A stretch of 64,000 bases of DNA from Halovivax limisalsi (GCF_023093535.1 NZ_CP095757.1:2728001-2792000); one strand, 5' to 3'; positions 1 to 10,579 are shown, numbered from the stretch's first letter. Translations and numbers: made by a program. Notes: a model not told the origin generated them from the sequence alone.

Positions 1-250
1 GGCCGTGGTCGTCGACGACCCTGTCGACGACGCGTTCGACGGCGGCCTCGTCGGTCAGGTCCGCTCGATAGAAGTGCCGGCGATCGCCCTCGAACGTCCC
101 ATCCGCTGGGTCCGGTTCGGCGACGTCGATCCCGCAGACCGTCGCGCCGGCGTCGTGAAAGCGATCGACGACGGCACCGCCGAGCGTGCCCGTCGCCCCG
201 GTGACGATCGCGACCGTCTCCTCGAAGTCGAAGTTCGCGGTTCCTGGCAT
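1..250 (-). CDS. SDR-family oxidoreductase, N-terminal part (truncated by window edge)
   Basis: Reading leftward from an ATG at 248-250, the frame stays open to the window edge. It begins MPGTANFDFEETVAIVTG and carries the nucleotide-binding motif TGATGTLG at residues 17-24, followed by a βαβ pattern with an Asp (GIDVAE) at the end of β2. This is the Rossmann N-terminus of a short-chain dehydrogenase/reductase, an NAD(P)-dependent oxidoreductase. Asp at the end of β2 usually favours NAD over NADP. The catalytic Tyr-x3-Lys lies outside the window, so substrate cannot be judged. Confidence 0.8.
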   Translation of the reverse strand, partial: MPGTANFDFEETVAIVTGATGTLGGAVVDRFHDAGATVCGIDVAEPDPADGTFEGDRRHFYRADLTDEAAVERVVDRVVDDHG

Positions 251-376
251 GGGTGGACGTAGGGCGCTCGGCCGCATCAATATCGGGGGTCCGCCCTCAC
301 TGCCGACGCGGACGACCACCGATGACGTGAGACGGACAACGAAACGTTGATTATATTACACCATCTCGCCGTCAGT

Positions 377-883
377 ATGGGATGTGACAGCGCCGCCGTC
401 GATCGGCGTCGACTCCTCGGCGGGGTCGCAACCGTTGCGGCCGGTAGCGTGGCCGGTTGCTCGGACCTCGTCAACTGGATCGGCGATCAGGTGCTCGGCG
501 ACGTCAACGTTTTCAACGAGACGACGAATCGCCTCGATGGCTCGATCGTGATCACGGCCCCGAGCGGCGAGTCCGCGCTCGACACCACCTTCGACCTGCC
601 GCCCGGCGGGGAGAACGGTGACGGCTCGACGGCCTCGACCGACGAAGATGGAGCCAGCGTCTTCGAGGACGTCTGGACCGACGCGGGTACCTACGACGTG
701 CGGGTCGCCCTGGCCGACGGCCACGAGGTGGATGGCGAATCCGCGGCCTCGGTCTCGGCGACCATCGAGAAGCCGGACGACGAGATGCTCGCCGTCGTCA
801 TCGGTGCGGCAGACGTCGAGGATCCGATCGCGTTCGCGACGGGAACCGAGATGACCGATTTCCAGAATAATCTCCTCGAATGA
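377..883 (+). CDS. Tat-type lipoprotein, haloarchaeal, function unknown
   Basis: The 168-residue protein starts at the ATG at 377, since the in-frame upstream codons add only ten unlikely residues. The N-terminus has twin arginines (DRRRLLGG) followed by a hydrophobic stretch and the lipobox VAGC near residue 28, so it should be exported folded by Tat and lipid-anchored outside the membrane. The mature part contains a β-rich segment resembling a carboxypeptidase-regulatory or Ig-like fold (SIVITAPSGESALDTTFDL, then FEDVWTDAGTYDVRVAL). An AT-rich TATA-like stretch (TTGATTATATTA) lies about 30 bp upstream of the start. No specific function is recognised. Confidence 0.75.
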   Translation: MGCDSAAVDRRRLLGGVATVAAGSVAGCSDLVNWIGDQVLGDVNVFNETTNRLDGSIVITAPSGESALDTTFDLPPGGENGDGSTASTDEDGASVFEDVWTDAGTYDVRVALADGHEVDGESAASVSATIEKPDDEMLAVVIGAADVEDPIAFATGTEMTDFQNNLLE

Positions 884-941
884 CGGCGCGGTTCGCGGTC
901 CCGCACCGGGAGGGCGGCGCGCCGAGATCGCACGCCACCCG

Positions 942-1331
942 TTACCCCTCCAGGACAGTGAGCGACAGCCGTCGCGTGCGCGGGCCGTCGCACTCGACCA
1001 GCAGGATCGACTGCCAGGTGCCGAGCGCGAGGGATCCGTCCCGGATCGGCACGGAGACGGACGGTCCCAGTATCGTCGCGCGCAGGTGGGCGTCCGCGTT
1101 ATTGTCGAGTCGATCGTGGGCGTGGCCCTCGTCGGGGACGAGGTCGGCGAGAAACCCCTCGATATCCTCGCGTAGCCGCGGTTCGTTCTCCTGGATCGCG
1201 AGCGCCGCCGTCGTGTGCTCGACGAAGACCGTACAGGTACCCGTATCACAGTCCGGCGAGATCGCGTCGGCGACCCGGTCGGTGACGTCGACGGTCGTCG
1301 TGCGAGCGTCGGTCTCGACCCGCAGTTCCAT
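942..1331 (-). CDS. YjbQ/UPF0047 family protein (secondary thiamine-phosphate synthase type)
   Basis: This 129-residue protein begins MELRVETDARTTTVDVTD. It has both family hallmarks: the VEHTTAAL segment near residue 38-45 and the DRLDNNADAHLRATILGPS segment, whose His and Asp residues line the presumed metal/active site. YjbQ members are small trimeric proteins with weak thiamine-phosphate synthase activity, but their physiological role is unsettled. The ATG at 1331 was chosen over a GTG 27 bp upstream because it matches the usual family start. The gene is monocistronic and lies downstream of the spoVR operon on the same strand. Confidence 0.85.
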   Translation of the reverse strand: MELRVETDARTTTVDVTDRVADAISPDCDTGTCTVFVEHTTAALAIQENEPRLREDIEGFLADLVPDEGHAHDRLDNNADAHLRATILGPSVSVPIRDGSLALGTWQSILLVECDGPRTRRLSLTVLEG

Positions 1332-1490
1332 ACGGCTGCCGGCGACTCCCACGCACAAATTCGTTCCGCCGGAACGGTGGTCCGACGACGGACCCGTCGT
1401 CGTAACGGCGATCGGCCGATTCCGCGCCTCATGTGGCGACTCGACGCTCCCGACGAGTCGTCGGACCGTCGAACCGGTGCGTCGTGCGGG

Positions 1491-3569
1491 TCAGGCGAGC
1501 CAGTCCTCGGGCTTGGTGTCGTAGTCGACGTCGTCCGCGGCGAGGTGCTCGACCTCGTCCCAGGAGACCCGCTCCGCACTCGCCTCCTCGCCGTCGTAGC
1601 GGAGTTTGATCCCGCGCTCCTCCGGTTCGGGTTCTCGGTTGCGACGCTTTGCGACCTCCACGTCGTGGTCGTCGATCTCCTTGCGAATGGTCAGCAGGTT
1701 CACCGGGCGCCCCCAGAGTTCGAAGAGGCGTTCGAGGACGTCCTGGGCCTGGGCGAAGTCGAGTTCGATGCCGTTGTACTCGTGTTCGAGCAGGAGTTCG
1801 CCCGCGTTGGCGTAGTTGCCGTCGGCGACCGTGATCGTCGGCTTGCCGAAGTTGGTAAACTGCAAGAGGAGTTTGCGTTTGACGTCCGCGGGGTCCGTGC
1901 TGGCGACGTGGAACTCCCCGGTCGCCCGCGAGTACTCGTAGGTGAAGTAGTCGTTCGTCCGGATGAACTCGGGCGTCAGGAACTCGTCGAGGAACGTCAC
2001 GTCGTTGTGGCTCTCGCGGACGTCGTAGAGGCGGTCCCAGCCCGCGGTGTAGGTCACGTTATCGAGCGCCTCCTCGACGCTGGCGTAGCGGTCGTCCTCG
2101 AAGAGGTAGCGATCGATGCGTTCGAGCTGGTCGCGCGAGACGCGCGAGAGGACCGACCGGTTGGCCCGCTTGACCAACGAGTAGTGCCGGCGGGCCAGAC
2201 CCTCGTACGTGAGCACGCGCCAGGGATACCGATCGACGTCGACCTCGCCCGCGCGGGCCGCCTCCAGCGCCTCCCGATCGACCCACGCGTCGGGGACCGA
2301 TTCGAGGGCGTCGAGCGAGTCGGCGGAGATCGACGCGATCGCCTCGGGCGGCTCCAGGCGCTCGAGGACGTCGGCGAAGTCGACGTCGTCGAGCAGCGAC
2401 CGCCAGGTAAGGCCCTCGACGCGGAGCAACTGTTCGAGGACGTCGCGGCGGTTGGTGACGTTTTCGATGTACTGCCAGAGTTCGAACCCGAGGCTGTACG
2501 GGTTCAGACCGGGCGAGGCGAGCACCTTCGCCATGTGGTCCGCGTACGCCAGCACCTCGTCGTCGCCGGCGAAGGCCTCGTCGGTCATCATCCGCGACTC
2601 CCAGAGGGCGGCCCAGCCCTCGTTCATCACCTTCGTCATCTTCTGGGGCGCGAAGTAGTAGGCCTCCTCGCGCAGCAGCTCCAGAACGTCCTGCTGCCAG
2701 TCGGTCATCTCGACCGCCCGGTCCTCCTCGCGGTCGTACTGCATGCCGTACTCGCGGACGAACCCGAGCACGTCGGACTCTGGTGCTGCGGAGTCGGGCC
2801 CCCGTTCGGCTTCGGCCTCGCGGGCGTCGAGCCACTCGTCGTCGAAGACCTGCTCGGTCACCTCCGCGGATATCTCGAGCTCGTCGAGTTTCTCGCGGAG
2901 GTCGTCGTCCACGTCCTCGTCGTCGGCGTCGCGAACCAGCCGGTCGCGGTACACGCGGTGCTGGTCGATCGTGTCCTCCAGGGTGAGGACGTGGTCGATC
3001 CAGCGTTCGACCTCGGTGCGGTCGATCTCCGGGTCGGCCATGTAGTTCTCGATCGTGCGAGCGTGGCGTTCGAGCATCGCCGCGGCGTCGACCGCGTCGT
3101 CGCCCGACCGGCGCTCGGTAAAGAGGCCGAACCAGTCGTTGTTCGCGAAGAAGTCGGCGTGGGCCTCGACGTGGGTGATGACGGCCTTCTGGTCGGCCAT
3201 CGCGTTCGACTCCTGGAGGAACGCGTGGGACGGGTTATCGTTGTTGACGATCTCGAAGGCTCGCGCACCCGTGTAGCGATCCTGCTTGCGCTGGCGATCG
3301 TACTGCATCCCCCAGCGCCAGTGCGGATAGCGTCGCTGGAACCCGCCGTAGGCGATGAGTTCGTTCATCTCGTCGTAGTCGACGACCCAGTACCGCACGG
3401 GGTAGGGTGACAGGCCCAGTTTCGTCGCCAGGGCTCGCGCGGCCGACACCGGCTCCTCGAGGTCGGTCGCGATCGCGCGCTTGCGGACGGTGTCCGAAAG
3501 CGGCGCCGTCTCGGTTCGGTCGGTAGTCGCGTCTCGGTCCGTCGTGTCGGTCTCGTCGGTCTCACTCAT
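1491..3569 (-). CDS. spoVR: SpoVR family protein
   Basis: A 692-residue protein of the SpoVR/YcgB family. The core includes the characteristic segments [20 protein letters not shown] and [17 protein letters not shown] near the N-terminus, and the conserved [14 protein letters not shown] segment. A His/Glu-rich helical region follows, and the C-terminal region contains [19 protein letters not shown]. SpoVR is tied to cortex formation in Bacillus, but in bacteria and archaea it normally travels with PrkA kinase and YeaH/DUF444, as here, and probably acts in stress signalling. The ATG at 3569 overlaps the stop of the upstream DUF444 gene by 8 bp. A GTG nine bases earlier is possible. It is the last gene of the four-gene operon. 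Confidence 0.92.
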   Translation of the reverse strand: MSETDETDTTDRDATTDRTETAPLSDTVRKRAIATDLEEPVSAARALATKLGLSPYPVRYWVVDYDEMNELIAYGGFQRRYPHWRWGMQYDRQRKQDRYTGARAFEIVNNDNPSHAFLQESNAMADQKAVITHVEAHADFFANNDWFGLFTERRSGDDAVDAAAMLERHARTIENYMADPEIDRTEVERWIDHVLTLEDTIDQHRVYRDRLVRDADDEDVDDDLREKLDELEISAEVTEQVFDDEWLDAREAEAERGPDSAAPESDVLGFVREYGMQYDREEDRAVEMTDWQQDVLELLREEAYYFAPQKMTKVMNEGWAALWESRMMTDEAFAGDDEVLAYADHMAKVLASPGLNPYSLGFELWQYIENVTNRRDVLEQLLRVEGLTWRSLLDDVDFADVLERLEPPEAIASISADSLDALESVPDAWVDREALEAARAGEVDVDRYPWRVLTYEGLARRHYSLVKRANRSVLSRVSRDQLERIDRYLFEDDRYASVEEALDNVTYTAGWDRLYDVRESHNDVTFLDEFLTPEFIRTNDYFTYEYSRATGEFHVASTDPADVKRKLLLQFTNFGKPTITVADGNYANAGELLLEHEYNGIELDFAQAQDVLERLFELWGRPVNLLTIRKEIDDHDVEVAKRRNREPEPEERGIKLRYDGEEASAERVSWDEVEHLAADDVDYDTKPEDWLA

Positions 3570-4884
3570 CCGTCTCACCCTCCGTGCTCAGGATCTCGTA
3601 GATGGCGTCGGCCACGTCGTCGGCCGAATTGACGTACGTGACGGCGACGTCCTCGGCGTCGGTGCCGAAGTGCTTCTCGAGTTCCTCGGCGTGGGTCGCG
3701 TTGATCGCGTTCCCGCTGGGCTGGGTCTCGACGTAGGCGTGGAGGTTGGCGTCGATCTCCTCCATCATCGGGATGACGCGCTCTTCCGTGTCGTTCGAGG
3801 AGTTCTCGGAGTCGCCCGCCGCGAAGACGTAGCGATTCCAGTCGCTCCAGGGGTACTCCGAGAGGACCTCGTCGGCCAGTTCGTACGCGCTCGAGATCTT
3901 CGTCCCGCCGCCCGATCGGATGCCGAAGAAGTCGCCGCGGTCGACCCGCCAGGCCTCGGCGTCGTGGGCGATGTAGACGAACTCCGCGTTGTCGTACTTG
4001 CCCGTCAGGTACCAGTCCAGCGGCGTGAACACGCGTTCGACGAGTTCGCGCTTGGTCTCGCGCATCGAACCGGAGACGTCGCGGATGTTGACGACGACGA
4101 CGTTCTTCTCCTTCTCCTCGATGATCTCGGGGTGGCGATAGCGTTCGTCCTCTCGGCGCAGCGGGACGTGGTCGATGCCGTCGCGACGGATCCGGCGGCT
4201 CACCGGTTCGCGCTCGACGTTCGCCTCGACCTCGGCGATCGAGTCCCAGGCGCCGCGTTCGTCCGCCACCTCCTCGTGCGCGCGTTCGATCCAGGCCATC
4301 GAGACCGGGAGTCGCTCGTCCCGGGCCCACTCGAACACCTCGCGCGGGGTGATGCCCTCGACCTTGCAGAGCTCCCGGAGGAAGTTCTCGTCGAACGCCA
4401 TCGCGAGCTTTCGCTTCAATCCCTCGCGGAACATCCGCTCGACGTCGAGCGTGCTGTCGGGACCGGATCGCGTGAGGTCGGTGAAGGGACCCTCCGTCTC
4501 CTCGACGACGGTCTTGCCCTTCGGGTCGAGGTCGAGCCCGAGTTCCTCGTCGAGTTCCTCGGCGAACTCCTCGGGGTCCATCTCGTAGTACTCGTGTTCG
4601 CCGCCCTCCTCGCCGGGTTCGCCCTCCTCGTCGCCGTCGCCCGGCTGTGGCTGGGGCGGGCCGACGGGCTGGCCGACGTCGGGCGTGTCGCCGTCGCCCT
4701 GCCCGACGCCGCCCCGATCGCGCTGATCGTACTCGAACTCCGGGAGGTCGACGATCTTGACGGGGATCTTGATGTCGGTGGCGCCGCTCCGGCCGAGGTC
4801 GCCGTACTGGATGAAGTCGGACAGATCCTCGCGGTTCGACTCGCCGACCATCCGGAACCGCTCGAGGTCGTCTCTCAGTCCCAT
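3562..4884 (-). CDS. yeaH: YeaH/YhbH family (DUF444) von Willebrand-type protein
   Basis: 440 residues starting [21 protein letters not shown] proline/glycine/acidic linker occupies residues about 58-100. The C-terminal half is a VWA-like domain with the MIDAS motif DVSGSM at residues 269-274, inside [16 protein letters not shown]444 proteins partner PrkA and SpoVR in a conserved stress-response module. The E. coli YeaG/YeaH pair is induced by nitrogen starvation and stationary phase. The start overlaps the end of prkA2 by 10 bp, and the stop overlaps the spoVR start, so translational coupling is likely. Confidence 0.92.
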   Translation of the reverse strand: MGLRDDLERFRMVGESNREDLSDFIQYGDLGRSGATDIKIPVKIVDLPEFEYDQRDRGGVGQGDGDTPDVGQPVGPPQPQPGDGDEEGEPGEEGGEHEYYEMDPEEFAEELDEELGLDLDPKGKTVVEETEGPFTDLTRSGPDSTLDVERMFREGLKRKLAMAFDENFLRELCKVEGITPREVFEWARDERLPVSMAWIERAHEEVADERGAWDSIAEVEANVEREPVSRRIRRDGIDHVPLRREDERYRHPEIIEEKEKNVVVVNIRDVSGSMRETKRELVERVFTPLDWYLTGKYDNAEFVYIAHDAEAWRVDRGDFFGIRSGGGTKISSAYELADEVLSEYPWSDWNRYVFAAGDSENSSNDTEERVIPMMEEIDANLHAYVETQPSGNAINATHAEELEKHFGTDAEDVAVTYVNSADDVADAIYEILSTEGETDE

Positions 4885-7163
4885 CTCGAACTCACCCGGT
4901 TCATCACCTCGCGGCTCGTCAGCTCGGCCGAGGCCTCGGTGTAGCCGTAGGAGTCGACCAGTCGCTCGATCGCGTTCTCCTTCACGCGCTCCGTCTCGGT
5001 CGAACTCGGCGGATCGTCCCACGCGTCGGGGTCGAAGTCGGGGTAGTGCCGGCGGACGTCGTCCCAGTCGGTCCGCTCTAAGACGTCGGTCAGGACGGGG
5101 ATCTCCGTCAGATCGACGTCGGCGGCCGAGAACTCCTCGTCGCGGTGCTCCCAGGCGTAGCGGTTCAGCGCCGTGATCACGTTCTCGCGGCGGAACGACT
5201 CGACGGCCTCGCTCGGCTGGTTGCCCGCGTACTCGGTCTCGTCGAAGCTTCCGAGTTCCTCGACCTCGAAGAGCTTCATCTTCAGCGGATCGGGTTCGAT
5301 CTCCTCGCCGCGCTCGTCGGTCAGGGACTCGCCGGTCTCCCAGGCGTAGACGTGGGCGACGTACTCCTCGACGGAGTCGCGGTCGACGCGGTGGTCGTGC
5401 ATGATCGCCTCTAGCACGTCTTCGGCCTGACGCTCCTCGACGTAGGACAGCACGGGCGTGATCCGGGATTCGAACTCGGATTGCTCGCCCGTCGAGAACA
5501 GCGGGTCGTCGGCCAGGCCCTCCACCATCGCGTCCAGCACGTCCCGCGGCAGGAGGACGTCCTCGACGGCTAACTCCGGGTGGTGCCGGTCGGTCTCGGC
5601 CTGGACGAGTTCGGCGATCACGTCGCGGGTGTACGTCACCGGAATGCCGTGCGTCCCGTCGGGGGCCTCGTCGTCGAAGTCGAAGTCGTCCGTCTCGTGA
5701 CGCTCGTCGCCCAGCTGGAGGTAGCCCTGGTCGAAGAGCAACGCCTTCTCGACGAGGTCGAGGTCGCTCGGCAGGTCGTCGATGGCCAGTCGCGTCACCA
5801 CCGCGTAGAGGGCGGCCGCGTCGATCGCGTGGGGCGCGAGTTCGCGCTCGCGACCGCCGCTCGACCCGTCGGAGACGGTCACGGAGAGCGGTTCGCGCAC
5901 CTTCTGGGCGATCGCCTCCGGGTCCGTCGTCGTCCAGACGCGCGTCTCGTCGGTGAGTTCGCGCCGGAGCAGCTGGACCTCCATCGAGCGGTTGGTGAGG
6001 TAGTGAAAGCGCCGTTTGTTGAGCCGGCGCTTCAGCGCCTTCAGCGGATCCATGCCGTTTCGGTCGGCGTGCTGGTCGAGCTGGGCCTCCAGGTCCGGGT
6101 TCGAGATGATGAGCAGCTGCGTGTCGACGTCCATCCCGATGCCCTTGTCCAGCTTGACCGTCCGCTCGTCGGGGACGTTGAGTAGCTTCTGCAGCAGGTC
6201 GGCGTGCTGGGCGGCGTCCTCGACGATCGTCAGGACGCCGTTGCCCTGCGAGAGGACGCCGTCGTAGGAGAACGCCTGCGGGTTCTTCCGCCCGCGCGAG
6301 TCGAGTTCCTGGAGCATGCCGTGCATCCAGGAGCCGACGAGGCGCTCCTTCGGCGTGCCGTCGTCCTCGGCGTGGAGGACGCCGATGCCCTGCCCGACGT
6401 CGACGACGTAGTTCTTCACCCGGAGGTGACTCTCGTCGGTGATCGACGAGAACAGGGACTCCGCGCCCTGCCGGCGGTACTTCTCCTCCAGGTACTCGTA
6501 GGCCTCCCGCGAGAACGGATCGAGCCCCGCCTCGACCCGGATCGGCACGTGATCGTCGCTCGCGTCGTTCAGTCGGGCGAGGAGGTCCTCGCGGACGGGT
6601 TCGGGAAAGACCGAGAGCGGGTGCGTCTGCACCGGGCTCTCGAACCAGTGTTCGTCGTCCGTCGCGGTCGGGTCGACGCCGTAACTCAGACCCCGCTCCT
6701 CCGCGCCGGCCGTCCGGATGTTCCACTCGACGGTGTACCGACGCCCCTCGGGCGTCTTCGAGTACTCACGGAGCCCGTTGACGAGACAGCGCTTGAACTC
6801 GGACTTGCCGGTCGCCGTCGGGCCCTCGAACCAGACGATCGTCTCCTCCTTGCCGCGGCCGGCGGCGATCGAGCGCAGGTCGTCGACGAAGGCGTTCAAC
6901 ACCGGCGTGTTGCCGAGGACGGCGTGTTCGCCGTCGTTGTACGGATCGTCGAAGAAGCGGTAGCGCTCGCGGTGCTCGCCCTCTTCGAGGACCGTCCGCG
7001 TCCCGGCGGCCTCGATCGCGTCGAGGAGGTACTTCGAGGCGTGGGCGCCCACCGTCGGCTGCTCGAAGAGGTGATCGACGAACGCCTCGAGGCTCCGCGG
7101 CTCCTCGTAGGTCTCTTCGAGGGTGCGGTCGGCCGCCGAGACGTAGTCGGTTCCGCGGCTCAT
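4875..7163 (-). CDS. prkA2: PrkA-like serine protein kinase, divergent paralogue
   Basis: 762 residues starting [17 protein letters not shown]. An AAA-type ATPase half contains Walker A GPTATGKS at residues 114-121. It is followed by the PrkA-specific region, including [20 protein letters not shown] and [14 protein letters not shown]. The C-terminal half is kinase-like/helical. PrkA proteins are Hanks-unrelated serine kinases or AAA proteases acting in stress and sporulation pathways. It is longer and more divergent than the neighbour prkA1. The ATG overlaps the prkA1 stop (ATGA arrangement, 4 bp), and its 3′ end overlaps yeaH. Two tandem PrkA paralogues followed by DUF444 and SpoVR is the haloarchaeal form of this module. 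Confidence 0.9.
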   Translation of the reverse strand: MSRGTDYVSAADRTLEETYEEPRSLEAFVDHLFEQPTVGAHASKYLLDAIEAAGTRTVLEEGEHRERYRFFDDPYNDGEHAVLGNTPVLNAFVDDLRSIAAGRGKEETIVWFEGPTATGKSEFKRCLVNGLREYSKTPEGRRYTVEWNIRTAGAEERGLSYGVDPTATDDEHWFESPVQTHPLSVFPEPVREDLLARLNDASDDHVPIRVEAGLDPFSREAYEYLEEKYRRQGAESLFSSITDESHLRVKNYVVDVGQGIGVLHAEDDGTPKERLVGSWMHGMLQELDSRGRKNPQAFSYDGVLSQGNGVLTIVEDAAQHADLLQKLLNVPDERTVKLDKGIGMDVDTQLLIISNPDLEAQLDQHADRNGMDPLKALKRRLNKRRFHYLTNRSMEVQLLRRELTDETRVWTTTDPEAIAQKVREPLSVTVSDGSSGGRERELAPHAIDAAALYAVVTRLAIDDLPSDLDLVEKALLFDQGYLQLGDERHETDDFDFDDEAPDGTHGIPVTYTRDVIAELVQAETDRHHPELAVEDVLLPRDVLDAMVEGLADDPLFSTGEQSEFESRITPVLSYVEERQAEDVLEAIMHDHRVDRDSVEEYVAHVYAWETGESLTDERGEEIEPDPLKMKLFEVEELGSFDETEYAGNQPSEAVESFRRENVITALNRYAWEHRDEEFSAADVDLTEIPVLTDVLERTDWDDVRRHYPDFDPDAWDDPPSSTETERVKENAIERLVDSYGYTEASAELTSREVMNRVSSRWD

Positions 7164-9235
7164 TGCTCTTCGATCTCGTCGCGGGCGACTTCTGCGCCCG
7201 CGAACTCGAGCACCTCCTTTGCGCCGTCCTCGGAGTAGCCCTGTTCGACGAGCGCGTCGATCCACGCCGAGCGCTCCTCGTCGTCGATCTCCCCGGCGCT
7301 GACCAGCGCCGAGAAGTTGATGTTGTGCTTCTTGTCCTCCCAGAGCTTGCGCTCGAGGGCGCGGCGCAGCCGTTCGTTGTCGGTCGGGTCGAACGCCTCG
7401 CCCTCGCGGGCGCGTCGGGACACCCAGTTCGAGACCTCCTGGCGGAAGTCGTCCTTGCGGTCCGAGGGGATGTCGAGTTCCTCCTCGACGGCTCGCAGGA
7501 ACGTCTCGTCGGGGTCCTGCTCGCGGCCGGTGAGTTCGTCCTCGATGGTGGCGTCGTCGATGTACGCCATGACGTGGTCCATGTACTTCTCGCCCTGGCG
7601 CTTGATCTCCTCGACGTCGTAGGCCAGCGCGTTGCGGACGTCCTCGATGGCCCGTTCGCGGTACTCCTCGCGGACCTGCTCGAGGTAGCGGTAGTACGTT
7701 TCGAACTGCGCTTCGGCGATCGAGCCGTGGTGTTCGAGGTTCTCCTCGAAGAAGTTGAACACCGTCAGCGGCGAGAGGTAGCCCCGGCTCCGGTGTTTCG
7801 AATCCATGATCGCCTCGGCGATCTCGTCGCCGATGAAGCGCGGGGAGACGCCCTCCATCCCCTCGCCGATCTCGGCGACCTGGTCGGCCTCCTCGCGGAG
7901 TTTCTTGACGTCGACGTCCTCGCTCTCGTCGATCTCGCCGTTGTAGGCCTTTGCCTTCGAGAGCAGGTCGACGCGGTCGGAGTCGGGCTCCTCGATCCGG
8001 GTGAGGACGCCGAACAGGCCGGCCATCTCCAGGGTGTGGGGCTCGACGTGGATGTCGGGGACGTCGGCGTTGTCGAGCATCTTCTGGTAGATGCGCGACT
8101 CGTCCTCGTAGGAGAGGACGTACGGGAAGTCGATCCGCTTCGTGCGGTCGTTGAACGCCTCCATCTTCTCGTCGCCCTTCTTGTCCTTGTACTCGGGCAT
8201 GTTCGTCCGCCCGACGATCACCTGGTCGATGTCGATCCGCGGGTTGTTCTTCGGCTTGATCGTCTGCTCCTGAGTCGCGTGCAGGAAGTCGTAGAGGAAT
8301 TCGCGCTGGAGTTTCAGTAGCTCCTCGCCGGAGAAGATGCCGCGATTGGCGTTACAGAACGCCCCCGAATAGTCGAACGCGCGCGGGTCGGATTCGCCGT
8401 AGACGGCGATCTTCGAGTAGTTGACGTCGCCGGTCAGCTCGGTCTCGTCCTGGTTCTTCTTGTCCTTGGGCTCGAACGTCTCCAGGCCCTGTCGCTTGTT
8501 CTCGTCGGCGACGAACCGGACGACCTCGACGTGGTTCTCGAGGACGGCCTTCAGATCGTCGTCGTACTGGGCGAGCAGGCGATCCATGTAGAACTCGCTC
8601 TCTGGGTCGAGCGCCTGCTCGTTCTGGATGGTGTAGGGCGCCTCCAGCGCCTCGTTCATCGCGTCGACGACCTCCTGGCGCTGTTCGAGGGGCAGGAGGA
8701 CGAGCGGATCCTGGTTCATCGGCGAGCGAACGACGTCGTCGGCCGGATCCTGGTCCTTGATCACGTCGCAGAGGTTGGTCCAGCGGAAGGTGTACATCCG
8801 GCCCTCCTCGGTCATCGTGTAGTCCTCGAAGTAGCGCCTGATCTGGCGGTCGAAGTGGGACTTCCCGGAGCCGACGGGGCCGAGGAGGAGCTTGATCCGT
8901 CGCTCGGGGCCGAGCCGGCGGGATCCGGATTTAACCTTGTTGACGAACTCGTGGATCGCCTGGTGGACGACCCGACCGTAGAAGGTGTTCTCGCCGTCGC
9001 CGAGCGGGTCCAGCGAGGCGAGGTGGTACTCGACGACGCCGCGGGACTCGTCGTAGGTCGTCCCGTAGTAGTCGAACATGTCCGCGACACGCTGGTGGGC
9101 GTTGCGCGCGATCTTCGGATCGGCGGTGAGTTCGTCGAGATACCAGTCGAAGGACTTCGCCTCGCGAAGGTCGGCCGGCATCGACTGTTGGTAAGCGGTG
9201 CTGAGTTGTTCGAGCGTGTCGGTGTCACTGGTCAT
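7160..9235 (-). CDS. prkA1: PrkA serine protein kinase
   Basis: 691 residues starting MTSDTDTLEQLSTAYQQSMP, close to the usual length of about 640-690 for PrkA. The Walker A motif GPVGSGKS is at residues 119-126. Further family segments are FDYSGAFCNANRGIFSGEELLKL and IVGRTNMPEYKDKKGDEKMEAF. The C-terminal domain includes the SPRFIGDEIAEAIMDSKHRSRGYLSP region. It is the first gene of the operon prkA1-prkA2-yeaH-spoVR and is separated from its likely promoter by a leader of roughly 270 nt. Confidence 0.93.
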   Translation of the reverse strand: MTSDTDTLEQLSTAYQQSMPADLREAKSFDWYLDELTADPKIARNAHQRVADMFDYYGTTYDESRGVVEYHLASLDPLGDGENTFYGRVVHQAIHEFVNKVKSGSRRLGPERRIKLLLGPVGSGKSHFDRQIRRYFEDYTMTEEGRMYTFRWTNLCDVIKDQDPADDVVRSPMNQDPLVLLPLEQRQEVVDAMNEALEAPYTIQNEQALDPESEFYMDRLLAQYDDDLKAVLENHVEVVRFVADENKRQGLETFEPKDKKNQDETELTGDVNYSKIAVYGESDPRAFDYSGAFCNANRGIFSGEELLKLQREFLYDFLHATQEQTIKPKNNPRIDIDQVIVGRTNMPEYKDKKGDEKMEAFNDRTKRIDFPYVLSYEDESRIYQKMLDNADVPDIHVEPHTLEMAGLFGVLTRIEEPDSDRVDLLSKAKAYNGEIDESEDVDVKKLREEADQVAEIGEGMEGVSPRFIGDEIAEAIMDSKHRSRGYLSPLTVFNFFEENLEHHGSIAEAQFETYYRYLEQVREEYRERAIEDVRNALAYDVEEIKRQGEKYMDHVMAYIDDATIEDELTGREQDPDETFLRAVEEELDIPSDRKDDFRQEVSNWVSRRAREGEAFDPTDNERLRRALERKLWEDKKHNINFSALVSAGEIDDEERSAWIDALVEQGYSEDGAKEVLEFAGAEVARDEIEEQ

Positions 9236-9494
9236 GCTATCACGGTGGGTGGGTCGTCGATCGGAGCTGATCGCGGGAAACGGAGCGGGCCCGGACGGTT
9301 CGCCGCGCCCGGGTTCGGTCGATCGAGGCGGATCGCTCGTCGACCGACCTCCGGCGCAGGAACTCCACCTGCGACGGACGACGGCGCGTGCGACGGTTGA
9401 CGGTCCATGCTGATCGGCCATCCCCCGGGCGTCGGCCCGCAGCGGGGATCGGTACCAGTCGGCAAACGATTCCGATGGTGTTTAATATGGTTGT

Positions 9495-9540
9495 ATTCAG
9501 ATGGCATAAGCTTAACCCCAAAAGGTATTTATTAGGACTA
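9495..9540 (-). promoter_or_regulatory. Likely promoter of the prkA operon; long leader follows
   Basis: In an otherwise GC-rich gap (9236-9802) this block is AT-rich. Read on the minus strand it gives CCTAATAAATACC, a good archaeal TATA-like element centred near 9530, so transcription would start around 9504. That leaves a leader of about 270 nt before the prkA1 ATG at 9235. No confident gene was found in the gap. Upstream of the TATA-like element, a minus-strand frame ending at 9538 encodes MTDPVEMSAKLAAE with haloarchaeal-looking codons, but its meaning is unknown. Confidence 0.4.
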
Positions 9541-9802
9541 CTCGGCGGCGAGTTTCGCCGACATTTCTACCGGGTCGGTCATCCGTCTTTCGTCAATCAG
9601 ATACACGCGTAAAAGCCGGGCGCCTGCAGCGGCAAGGTTCGCTCGCGCGCGGACGAGTTTCGGTCTCCTGCGGGGCCAAAGAACTCGCCGCAATCCGGCC
9701 ATCCGAGCAGGACTGGATCGGCCGACCGGCGTGATCGACTCGGTCGCGACCGCTCGCCCCACGACCGGAGTCGCTATAGGACGCGAGCAGGTAGGCGTTA
9801 GC

Positions 9803-10204
9803 ATGAGTGAGGCCGCCGACCCGCCCGAGGGCTGGACCGTCTGGTCGGACGAGGCGGATCGAACCATCTACGCCTTCCGTCCGGACGTCTTCGACGCCGC
9901 CGACTTTCCCGCACCCTGTCTGCCGGTCTGTTATCTCACACGCGGCGAGCGGACCCGCCGGCCGGGGCGCCACCCCGCGAGTCGGACGACGACGGACGAC
10001 TGGTTCGTCACGCTCTACCTCGAGCCCGAGGTCGTGGTCGGCGACGTCCACCGCTTCGCGGCGCGTGCAGACGCCGAGGCGTTCGCACTCGAGCTCGCCG
10101 AGCGCTTCGCCACCGGCGAGCTCGACTACCGCGACGCCTATCAGGTGCCCCGCGAGCGCTACCTCGACCGGCTCGACGAACTGACCAACCGTACGACGGA
10201 CTGA
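9803..10204 (+). CDS. Conserved haloarchaeal protein (DUF5820-like)
   Basis: 133 residues starting MSEAADPPEGWTVWSDEAD. It is soluble and acidic, with no membrane segment or signal. The sequence FVTLYLEPEVVVGDVHRFAARADAEAFALELAERF shows a β-strand then helix pattern, and the protein ends in a charged helix. It resembles the small haloarchaeal family DUF5820, assigned from memory. No function is known. The ATG at 9803 was chosen because codon bias begins there and the longer frame adds a non-typical N-terminus. Confidence 0.65.
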   Translation: MSEAADPPEGWTVWSDEADRTIYAFRPDVFDAADFPAPCLPVCYLTRGERTRRPGRHPASRTTTDDWFVTLYLEPEVVVGDVHRFAARADAEAFALELAERFATGELDYRDAYQVPRERYLDRLDELTNRTTD

Positions 10205-10351
10205 CCGATCGGGCGAGGACTGATCGGTCGCGCCCGACCGATCGCTCCACCGACGACGAACTGGCCGGCCGGTCCCTGACCGAAGCTGCGAATCGACGCC
10301 CGATCCCGGAGACGCGTGCTTCCGAGGGCTCGATCCACAATCTGTCCCATC

Positions 10352-10579
10352 ATGTACCGATGCACCCGCTGCGACGACCCGGTCGCCCCCGACGCCGACG
10401 CCTGCCCGGCCTGCGGCTACAATCCGGGCCGGACGGCGATGGACGCGGGGGCGGTCTGTCTCGCGATCGGCCTCCCGCTGCTCTACGCCGTGACGCCTGC
10501 GGGCGTTCTCTGCTGGTTCGTCGCGCTCCTCGCGTTCGGCTACGGCCTGCTGGCGACGCCGGGCGAACGCGTCGCCTGA
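10352..10579 (+). CDS. Small zinc-ribbon membrane protein
   Basis: 75 residues starting MYRCTRCDDPVAPDADACPACG. Two CxxC pairs (residues 4-7 and 18-21) form a zinc ribbon. It is followed by a hydrophobic region, AVCLAIGLPLLYAV and then GVLCWFVALLAFGYGLL, consistent with two transmembrane helices. This zinc-ribbon plus membrane-hairpin architecture is common in haloarchaea but has no assigned role. It lies between the preceding gene and the UPF0179 gene, all on the same strand. Confidence 0.7.
   Translation: MYRCTRCDDPVAPDADACPACGYNPGRTAMDAGAVCLAIGLPLLYAVTPAGVLCWFVALLAFGYGLLATPGERVA

Noticed and set aside
1215-3410. A 731-codon open frame on the plus strand opposite spoVR
   Set aside because: It is the complement of a confidently identified gene. 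High G+C keeps the opposite frame open, and its protein is Val/Arg/Gly repetitive with no domain.
9232-9507. Minus-strand frame starting MPSEYNHIKHHRNRL over the prkA leader
   Set aside because: It overlaps the prkA1 start in another frame, and its protein is a Pro/Arg low-complexity sequence typical of GC-rich noncoding DNA.
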